Source of the DNA: JAWKWA01 sp041397765 | Lineage (GTDB): Bacteria; Pseudomonadota; Alphaproteobacteria; Rhizobiales; Hyphomicrobiaceae | NCBI GenBank assembly: GCA_041397765.1 | Contig: JAWKWA010000007.1 | Location: 156,417-220,416 of the forward strand | Reading direction: 5' to 3' | Length of the DNA stretch: 64,000 nt | Shown here: positions 34,558 through 41,709 of the stretch, piece by piece | Layout of the letters: each line of letters starts with the position of its first letter | How positions within the stretch are numbered: the first letter of the stretch is position 1 | Notes under the pieces: model-generated | Database searches by the model: none | What the model saw: only the letters and a program-made list of their open reading frames with translations | What the model was told of the DNA's origin: nothing | Position numbers and translations under genes: made by a program

Positions 34558-36843
34558 ATGACAGACGCTGACACGGCCGCTGTGGTCGACACCGACGCCA
34601 GGTCTCAGGCATTGCTCGCAACACGGGTGATGCCGCGGGTGTGCCGTGTGCGGCCGTGCAGCCGGTTGCTCGCCGCCCTTGCTCTCATCCTGCTCGTCCT
34701 TGCCGGCGCCGCCGGGCCCGCCGGCGCCGAGCAGCGCATCGCGCTCGTCATCGGCAATTCGGCCTATTCCTTCGGGCCGCTGACCAATCCGCGCAACGAC
34801 GCGGCGCTGATGACGCGGACGCTGAAGGGGCTCGGCTTTCAGGTGACCGAGCTGATCGATGCCGACCTCAAGACCATGAAGAAGGCGATGGTCGATTTCG
34901 GCCGCTCACTGCGAGACAGCGACATGGTCGGCCTCTTCTACTATGCCGGGCACGGTGTGCAGGTCGGTGGCGAGAACTATCTGATCCCGATCGGCGCCGA
35001 CATCAACGACGAGCGCGAGGTCGCCTTCGAGGCGGTCGCGGTCGGCGATTTCATGCACACGATGCAGCGCTCGGCGAGCCGCATCAACATCGTCATCTTC
35101 GACGCCTGCCGGAACAATCCGTTCGGCGCGGCATCGCGCTCGGTGACGCGCGGGCTTGCGCGCGTGCAGGCGCCGACCGGTACGATCATCGCCTATTCGA
35201 CGGCGCCCGACCAGGTGGCGCAGGACGGTGTCGACGGCAACAGCCCCTATACGGCCGCGCTCGCCGACGCCATGGGCACGGCGGGACTTGCCATCGAGGA
35301 CGTGTTCAAGCGCACGCGTCAGGCGGTGCTGAAGGCGACGTCGAGCCGGCAGCAGCCCTGGGAGGAATCCTCCCTCACCGGCGATTTCTATTTCCGCGAG
35401 GGCGCGCCCGAGGACGGCGCGGGCAAGGATGCGGGCGGCGGCGGGGTCGTGGTCGAGGACCAGCGGCTCGTCGAGCTCAAGGCCTTCGATGGCGTCAAGG
35501 ATTCGACCGACAAGGCGGAGCTCCAGGAGTTCCTCCGGCAGTTCCCCGACGGGGCGCTCGCCGGCCTCGTCAAGCTGAAGCTCGCCGCGCTCGAGCCGGC
35601 GGCGCAGAGCGGGGGCGGCGATGCGGGAACGGGCGTCGGCACCGGAGCCGGTTCGGGCGAGGAGACCGCGCCGCTCGCCGGGCTCGATCCCGACAGCCCG
35701 GAGGGGATGTTCCAGCAGGCCGAACTCCTGGCGCGCGGCGGCGCGAGCCGGACGCGCGACATCGCCGCGGCGGCAGGGCTCTATCGCCGGGCGGCCGACA
35801 AGGGCCACGTGCGGGCGATGGCGCGTCTCGGCACGCTCTATGATCGCGGGCTCGGCCTGTCGCAGGATCCGGCCGAGGCGCTGAAATGGCTGCGCCGGGC
35901 GGCCGACAAGGGCGATCCGGACGGGCTCGCGGGGCTCGCCGGCCTCTATGTGGCGGGGCGCGGCGTCGCAAAGAGCGAGAGCGAGGCGGCGCGGCTCTAC
36001 CGGCGCGCGGCGACGCTCGGCTCGGCAGCCGCCCTCGACGGTCTCGGCCTGATGATGCGCGACGGCGTCGGCATGAGCGCGGATGCCAACGAGGCCTGCG
36101 CGATGTTCGAGCGGGCGGCGGGGCTCGATCTCGCCGTGGCCATGACCCATCTCGGCCAGTGCTACGAGGCGGGCCGGGGCCGGCAGCGCGATCTGGCGGC
36201 GGCCGTCGGCTGGTATCAGAAGGCGGCTTCCAAGGGCGATGCGGCGGCCATGGGGGCGCTCGGACAGCTCCTCGAGCTCGGCCGTGGTGCGCAGAAGGAC
36301 CTCGACGAGGCGGTGCGTCTCTATCGCGCGGCCGTCGCGGAGGGCGACACGCGTGCCATGACGAGCCTTGGCTACCTGCTCGAGCAGGGCAAGGGCGTCG
36401 CGCAGGATCTCGCCGAGGCGGCTACGCTCTATGGCCAGGCGGCGGAAGCCGGCGATGCGCTGGCGGCAACCTATCTGGCCGCCATGTATGCCGAGGGCCG
36501 GGGCGTGCGGACCGATGGTCGGGCCGCCGAGCAGCTCTATGAGAAGGCGGTCGAGGCCGGCATCCCCGAGGCGATGCATGGTCTTGCCCGGCTCCTCGAT
36601 ACGGGCGGCGGGGGCGTCAGGCGCGATCCGGAGCGGGCGGCGACACTCGTCCTCGAGGCCTACCGGCGCGGTCACAAGGCGACGCGCGACGAGCTGGCGC
36701 TGAAGTCCGATGTCTGGTCGGCGGAGACCCGCACCGGGATCGAGGCGGCGCTGACCAAGCGCGGCTTCCTCAAGGGGCGGGCCGATGGCCGCTTCGACCG
36801 CCAGACGCTGCAGGCGCTGCAGAAATACGCGCGCAGCCAGTAG
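34558..36843 (+). CDS. Caspase-like (C14) protein with Sel1 repeats, exported or membrane anchored
   Basis: A 761-residue protein. A long basic N-terminus and hydrophobic segment (38-57, RLLAALALILLVLAGAAG) form a signal peptide or anchor. A caspase p20-like domain (about 58-290) carries the catalytic dyad His132 (YYAGHGVQ) and Cys184 (IFDACRNNPF). A Gly-rich linker leads to about nine Sel1-like repeats (about 395-700, pattern A-x-x-YRRAADKGH...LG-x-LYDRG). The end (TRTGIEAALTKRGFLKG...DRQTLQALQKY) resembles a peptidoglycan-binding domain. The start at ATG 34558 follows GGAGG by 5 nt. Caspase homologues cleave proteins after Arg/Lys or Asp; Sel1 repeats bind partners. It opens the caspase-rich region. 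Confidence 0.88.
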   Translation: MTDADTAAVVDTDARSQALLATRVMPRVCRVRPCSRLLAALALILLVLAGAAGPAGAEQRIALVIGNSAYSFGPLTNPRNDAALMTRTLKGLGFQVTELIDADLKTMKKAMVDFGRSLRDSDMVGLFYYAGHGVQVGGENYLIPIGADINDEREVAFEAVAVGDFMHTMQRSASRINIVIFDACRNNPFGAASRSVTRGLARVQAPTGTIIAYSTAPDQVAQDGVDGNSPYTAALADAMGTAGLAIEDVFKRTRQAVLKATSSRQQPWEESSLTGDFYFREGAPEDGAGKDAGGGGVVVEDQRLVELKAFDGVKDSTDKAELQEFLRQFPDGALAGLVKLKLAALEPAAQSGGGDAGTGVGTGAGSGEETAPLAGLDPDSPEGMFQQAELLARGGASRTRDIAAAAGLYRRAADKGHVRAMARLGTLYDRGLGLSQDPAEALKWLRRAADKGDPDGLAGLAGLYVAGRGVAKSESEAARLYRRAATLGSAAALDGLGLMMRDGVGMSADANEACAMFERAAGLDLAVAMTHLGQCYEAGRGRQRDLAAAVGWYQKAASKGDAAAMGALGQLLELGRGAQKDLDEAVRLYRAAVAEGDTRAMTSLGYLLEQGKGVAQDLAEAATLYGQAAEAGDALAATYLAAMYAEGRGVRTDGRAAEQLYEKAVEAGIPEAMHGLARLLDTGGGGVRRDPERAATLVLEAYRRGHKATRDELALKSDVWSAETRTGIEAALTKRGFLKGRADGRFDRQTLQALQKYARSQ

Positions 36844-37101
36844 CCGGCCGCCGCCGTCGGCGAGCGTGTCACGCACCCGACATGGCGAGGGCGTAGCGGC
36901 CGGGCGGCTCGACCTCCACCCGAGAGCGGTTGGCGCAGCGGGCGAATTCGGTCCATACTGCGTGCCAACGTGCTTCGGTGATCGCAAGGTCGGTCGGGCA
37001 GGGCGGCCCGGGCGGTACCGCGACTGCGGGTGGCGCGACAAAAAACACCGGACCGGCGCCGAACGGCGATCAGTCCGGACATGCCAAGCCTCGAGGGTTC
37101 C

Positions 37102-38043
37102 ATGCGCCGATTTCTGATTGCACTCGCCGTGCTCGCGGTGGCGGGCCTTGCCGTATTCTGGCTGCTGACCGCGCCGCGCATGTTGTCGGCATCCGACCTG
37201 CCGAGCCATACGCCGGATGTGGCGAACGGCGAGCAGGTGTTCCTCGCTGGCGGATGTGCCTCGTGCCACGCGGCGCCGAAGGACGGCAAATGCGACAATG
37301 GCCGCTACCAGGATGAGCATGTGCTGGCTGGCGGGCGGTGCCTCATCACGCCGTTCGGCACCTTCAACGTGCCCAACATCTCCTCCGACAAAGCGCATGG
37401 CATCGGTGCCTGGACGACACTCGACTTCGCCAACGCCATGGTGCGCGGTGTGTCTCCCGGCGGCAGCCACTATTACCCGGCATTCCCCTACACCTCGTAT
37501 CAGCGAATGACGCTGACGGACGTCATCGACCTGAAGGGCTATCTCGATACGCTGCCGGCGAGCGCCAATGTGGCGCCGCCCCACGATCTGGCGCTGCCGT
37601 TCCGGCTGAGGCGCGGCCTCGGCCTGTGGAAGCTGCTCTTTCTCGACGGCAAGCCCTTCACGCCCGATCCGGGCGCGAGCGCGGAGGCCAATCGGGGCAA
37701 GTATCTCGTCGATGGCGCCGGCCATTGCGGCGAATGCCATACCGAGCGCAACCTCGCGGGTGGCTTCGTGACGGCGAAGTGGCTGGCGGGGGGCCCGGCA
37801 CCCGAAGGCGATGGCTGGGTGCCCAATCTGACGCCGGCTCCCGACGGTCTCGCCGACTGGTCGAAGGGCGATCTCGTCTATCTGTTCCAGACCGGCAGCC
37901 TGCCAGACGGGGATTCGATCGGCGGCTCGATGGTCGCCGTCCAGGAGCATCTGGCCAAACTCAAGGAAGGCGATCTCGACGGCATCGCGGTCTATCTGAA
38001 GGCGCTGAAGCCGATCCCCAATCCGCGGCCGAAGCGGAAATAG
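37102..38043 (+). CDS. Diheme c-type cytochrome
   Basis: A 313-residue protein with an N-terminal helix (signal or anchor, about 3-20) and two haem-binding motifs, CASCH near residue 51 and CGECH near residue 212. Axial Met candidates are in both halves. The sequence (PFGTFNVPNISSDKAHGIGAW, FANAMVRGVSPGG) is typical of the cytochrome c subunits of membrane alcohol, aldehyde or gluconate dehydrogenases. No dehydrogenase gene is adjacent, so its electron donor is unknown. CGAGGG lies 5 nt before the ATG. It is placed between two caspase genes and is followed by a hairpin. Confidence 0.9.
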   Translation: MRRFLIALAVLAVAGLAVFWLLTAPRMLSASDLPSHTPDVANGEQVFLAGGCASCHAAPKDGKCDNGRYQDEHVLAGGRCLITPFGTFNVPNISSDKAHGIGAWTTLDFANAMVRGVSPGGSHYYPAFPYTSYQRMTLTDVIDLKGYLDTLPASANVAPPHDLALPFRLRRGLGLWKLLFLDGKPFTPDPGASAEANRGKYLVDGAGHCGECHTERNLAGGFVTAKWLAGGPAPEGDGWVPNLTPAPDGLADWSKGDLVYLFQTGSLPDGDSIGGSMVAVQEHLAKLKEGDLDGIAVYLKALKPIPNPRPKRK

Positions 38044-38052
38044 CCGGTCTGA

Positions 38053-38072
38053 CGCTCCGGCGCGTCGGAGCG
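38053..38072 (+). terminator. Hairpin after the diheme cytochrome gene
   Basis: CGCTCCG/CGGAGCG, a perfect 7-bp stem with a 6-nt loop, begins 9 bp behind the stop codon. It would separate the cytochrome transcript from the caspase genes that follow. Confidence 0.45.
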
Positions 38073-38210
38073 GCGGCCCGGGCCTGAGATACATGGTTTC
38101 ATTCCGCAGCGGCGGGGTGTGACGGGACGCGCGCCGTCCCCATGTCTGGCGATCGGGGCCGAGTTGCGGCGGCTGCCGCCTGCGGCCCATCGAGAGGACG
38201 GGGATTACCG

Positions 38211-39875
38211 ATGGTGATGACGACGGGATCGATCGAGCGGCGCGGCGGCACCGGCCGCCTCGTCCATTGGCGGCAGGCGAACGGGCGCTCAGCGATGCGC
38301 CGATGGCTGCTTGCGGGCGCGGTGCTCTCCATGGTCGCCGCGGCGCCCGGGCGCGCCGATGCGGCGGCGCTCTATGGTCTCGTCGTCGGCATCGACGACT
38401 ATGTCGGCTCCGCCAACGATCTGCAGGGCTCGGTCAACGATGCACGCGACATCTCGCAGGCGCTCGAGCGTGCCCGGGCGTCGCGCATCGTCACGCTGAC
38501 CAATGGCGAGGCGACGAAGGATGCGGTCTCGAGCGCGTTCGCGGCGCTCGTCGATGCCGCCGCGCCCGGCGACACGGTGGTCTTCACCTTCTCCGGCCAT
38601 GGCGCCCAGGAGCCCGAGCCGGCCGACCGCCATGGCGAGGCCGACGGCAAGAACGAGACGCTGCTGCTGGCGGGCTATCAGCCCAAGGGCGGGGGCACGC
38701 GCGAGCGCATCGTCGACGACGAGATCTTCGCCTGGATGCAGGCGGCCGACAAGAAAGGCGTGCGCGTCGTGTTCGTGGCCGACGCCTGCCATTCCGGCAC
38801 GATGAACCGCAGCATCGGCGCGAGCCCGGTGCGCTACCGGGTCGCCGACTACGGACCGATCAGCGACGACGAACTGGCGCTGCCGAGCCCTGAATTCGCG
38901 ACCATGACCGAGGACGACCTGAAGCTCGCCACGTTCGTCGGCGCCACCACCGACGACAGGCTGACGCCCGAGGTCGAGATCGACGGCGAATGGCGCGGGG
39001 CGCTCAGCTGGTCGTTCGCGCGCGCCATCGAAGGCTATGCCGACCGCGACGGCGACGGCGAGGTCAGCCAGTTCGAGCTCGTGCAGTTCCTGGTCCCCTC
39101 GGTCGCGAGCCTCGTGGAGAGCCAGCAGACGCCGCAGGTGGTGCCGCTGCGCCCGAGCAACGACATGCTGTTCGCGGTCGGGCGAACGGCCGAGGAGTTG
39201 CAGGTCGCGAGCGTCGAGACGGGCAGCGTCGTGCGCCGGGCCGAGGAGGCGCCGCTCAAGGTCGCCGTCGAGGGGGGCGATGCGGGCGTGCTCGACGGTC
39301 TCACCGGCGTCGAGCTGGTGGAGGATGCGGGCGAGGCCGATCTCATCTGGTCGGCGGGCGAGGGCACGGTCTCGCACCGGCTCGGCGGCAAGGTCGCCGA
39401 GGGCGCGCTCGGGCGTCAGGCCCGGCCGGTGATCGCCAAGTTCGCTGCGCTCAAATGGCTGAAGGCGACCGCGGCCGTCGATCCCGTCACTGCGCGCATC
39501 ACGACGGGCAATGGCCGCTACAAGATCGGCAGCACGATCGAGGTGGAGATCGGCGGCCAGACGCTGCCCTATCTGACGCTGTTCAACATGCCGCCAGACG
39601 GCAAGGTCGAGTTCTTCGTGCCCGCGGGTATCGGCGAAGCATCCAAGGACTGGCGCAACGAGGTGATCCGTGAGCGCTTCCAGGTATCGAAGCCCCCCTA
39701 TGGGGCCGAGCATCTGGTCGCGATCTTCTCGGACGAGCCGCTGGTCGGGCTGCATGCCGTACTCGGCGAGATGACGACGGGCGACAAGGCGGTGGTGCTG
39801 CGCCGGGCGCTCGAGGAGGTCATGAAGGGCCGCAAGTTCCAGGTCGGCGTGCTCGACATCTACACCGGAGACTGA
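38211..39875 (+). CDS. Secreted caspase-like (C14) protease with EF-hand loop and DUF4384-like tail
   Basis: A 554-residue protein if ATG 38211 is the start. ATG 38295, exactly at the signal peptide MRRWLLAGAVLSMVAAAPGR, is the alternative and gives 526 residues. The caspase domain has its dyad at His130 (FTFSGHGAQ) and Cys193 (VADACHSGT). A canonical 12-residue EF-hand loop follows (DRDGDGEVSQFE, 278-289), which suggests calcium control as in metacaspases. The C-terminal part (YKIGSTIEVEIGGQTLPYLT, DGKVEFFVPAG) looks like DUF4384, a domain often attached to bacterial caspases. It is the first of four closely packed genes; the next starts 3 bp after its stop. Confidence 0.85.
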   Translation: MVMTTGSIERRGGTGRLVHWRQANGRSAMRRWLLAGAVLSMVAAAPGRADAAALYGLVVGIDDYVGSANDLQGSVNDARDISQALERARASRIVTLTNGEATKDAVSSAFAALVDAAAPGDTVVFTFSGHGAQEPEPADRHGEADGKNETLLLAGYQPKGGGTRERIVDDEIFAWMQAADKKGVRVVFVADACHSGTMNRSIGASPVRYRVADYGPISDDELALPSPEFATMTEDDLKLATFVGATTDDRLTPEVEIDGEWRGALSWSFARAIEGYADRDGDGEVSQFELVQFLVPSVASLVESQQTPQVVPLRPSNDMLFAVGRTAEELQVASVETGSVVRRAEEAPLKVAVEGGDAGVLDGLTGVELVEDAGEADLIWSAGEGTVSHRLGGKVAEGALGRQARPVIAKFAALKWLKATAAVDPVTARITTGNGRYKIGSTIEVEIGGQTLPYLTLFNMPPDGKVEFFVPAGIGEASKDWRNEVIRERFQVSKPPYGAEHLVAIFSDEPLVGLHAVLGEMTTGDKAVVLRRALEEVMKGRKFQVGVLDIYTGD

Positions 39876-39878
39876 GCG

Positions 39879-41489
39879 ATGAACCGGCTGCGACACGACA
39901 GGCGAGGACCGCTCGGGGCCATTGTGCTCGTTTCATGTCTTTGGTCGGCGCTGATGGCGGGCGCCGGGGCCGCCGCGGCGGGCGACCGGGCGCTTCTGAT
40001 CGGTATCGACGCCTATCAGGACGAGCGGATCGGCCTGCCGCGTCGAGGGGCGGCGGCGGCCGATGTCGAGGCGATCAGGGGGGTGCTGACGAGCCGGCTC
40101 GGCTATCCGGCCGACGGCATCAAGGTGCTGACCGATGCGGCGGCGACGCGCGAAGGGATCGTCGCGGCGGTCGCCGACTGGCTCGGCGGTACCGGCGAGG
40201 GCGAGCGGGCCTATCTCTATTTCGCCGGTGCGGGCTATTTCACCGAGGACAAGAACGGCGATGAGAGCGACGGGCTCGACGAGGCGATCGTGCCGGTCGA
40301 TGCGCGCTCGAGCGGTCGGGAGATCGAGGGCCTCGTCACCGACGACGAGCTGACCGAGGTGATCGCCTCGCTCGCCGGCCGCCATGTGACGGTCGTGCTC
40401 GACACCGGCCATTCGGGCCGGGTCACGCGCCAGAAGGGCGAGACCCGCGCCATCTCGGTCGAGAGCCGGGGCCGGGTCTTTCCGCGCACGCCCGACCTTG
40501 CCGAGTTCACACGCTCGATCCTGGTCGAGCCGAAGGTGGCGCTGCAGAAGGCGGAAGGCGAAGGGCCAGGCGGCGGCTTCGTCGAGAAGATCCCGGCAGG
40601 CGGCACGCTCGCGGAGTGGTCGGCGGTCAGCGCCAGCCAGACCGCACTCGTCGACGAGGCGATGAACCATGGCGTCTTCACCTCGCTCTATGTCGAGGGC
40701 CTCGCGGGCGCGGGCGACGGCAACGGCAACGGCAGCATCAGCAATGCCGAGCTCTATGCCTATCTGGTGAAGGGCTCCGAGGCCTACTGCAAGGCCCATG
40801 CGGAGTCCTGCGAAATGGGTCTCGTGCCGCAGGTGCTGCCGGCATCGGTGCTGATCGAGGAGGCGGCCAAGACCGGCGGAGCGGGGGCCTATGGCGCCAC
40901 GGATACGCAGGCAGACTCGGGACCGGCGCCGAGCTATGCGACCGTCGCCCATGCGGGCAAGTCGGTGCTGACCATCGCGGCGGTGATGGATCTCTTGCCG
41001 CTCGCCAGCAAGGACGGCGTCGTCGTCGAGCAGGTGCCGCCCTCGCCGGTCGTGCTCGGCACGCGCGACATCCGCTTCGAGGTGACGAGCCCCTATGAGG
41101 GCGATCTGGTGCTGCTCGATCTCGACGACACGGGCCGGCTGACCCAGCTCTATCCCAACGAGTTCACGCGCCGCCACGATGCGGAGTTCTCCGGGCGGAT
41201 CCGGGCCGGCTATCGCATCCGCGTGCCCGACGCCTATTACGGCATCAGCTTCAACGCCACCGAGCCGAGCAGCGGCACGCTGATTGCATTGATCCTGCGC
41301 GATGGTGCGACTTTCGGGGAGACGGTGGCGTCGCGCTCGATCGCCGTCATCCCGCGCGAGGAGGCGGTCAAGGTCTATCTGCCGGCGCTCGCCGAGGCGG
41401 TGGCCGGCAAGGCGAAGACGGAGGCCTACGAGAATACCGGTCTTGCCCGCTCGGTGGTCGGAACGATCCGCTACCAGATCGGCTATTGA
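39879..41489 (+). CDS. Catalytically dead caspase homologue (pseudocaspase)
   Basis: A 536-residue secreted protein (hydrophobic AIVLVSCLWSALMAGAGAAA near the N-terminus). It has the caspase-domain layout (ALLIGIDAYQDERIGLPRRG, ADVEAIRGVLTSRLGY, DDELTEVIASLAG). However, the catalytic His is replaced by Ala118 (YLYFAGAGYF instead of FSGHGAQ) and the catalytic Cys by Gly177 (VLDTGHSG instead of VADACHSG). An EF-hand loop (DGNGNGSISNAE, 280-291) is kept. A DUF4384-like C-terminal region follows (YEGDLVLLDLDDTGRLTQLY). Loss of both residues with an otherwise good domain argues for a regulatory or binding role beside the active protease encoded just upstream. Confidence 0.85.
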   Translation: MNRLRHDRRGPLGAIVLVSCLWSALMAGAGAAAAGDRALLIGIDAYQDERIGLPRRGAAAADVEAIRGVLTSRLGYPADGIKVLTDAAATREGIVAAVADWLGGTGEGERAYLYFAGAGYFTEDKNGDESDGLDEAIVPVDARSSGREIEGLVTDDELTEVIASLAGRHVTVVLDTGHSGRVTRQKGETRAISVESRGRVFPRTPDLAEFTRSILVEPKVALQKAEGEGPGGGFVEKIPAGGTLAEWSAVSASQTALVDEAMNHGVFTSLYVEGLAGAGDGNGNGSISNAELYAYLVKGSEAYCKAHAESCEMGLVPQVLPASVLIEEAAKTGGAGAYGATDTQADSGPAPSYATVAHAGKSVLTIAAVMDLLPLASKDGVVVEQVPPSPVVLGTRDIRFEVTSPYEGDLVLLDLDDTGRLTQLYPNEFTRRHDAEFSGRIRAGYRIRVPDAYYGISFNATEPSSGTLIALILRDGATFGETVASRSIAVIPREEAVKVYLPALAEAVAGKAKTEAYENTGLARSVVGTIRYQIGY

Positions 41490-41709
41490 GAGCCAACATG
41501 TTACCGTGGTTACGCAATTCGGACCGGGAGTTGGCGGCGATGTCAGGGCATCGGGGATTTCAAGAGGTGGAATTCATGCCGGTGGATGAAGATATCCAGA
41601 GTTCGGCGGACCATGCTGCGAAGGTGGCGTGACCGCTCGCGTGAAAATGGATCGCGTCCCCGATCGATGGGCGCGGCAACCGGGGATCTGCTGAGCTTGG
41701 GAGGTTGAG

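Noticed and set aside
34906..38190. 1094-codon open frame on the minus strand
   Set aside because: It lies opposite the caspase-Sel1 and cytochrome genes, is rich in Arg/His/Gly without domains, and results from the GC-rich codon pattern of the true strand.
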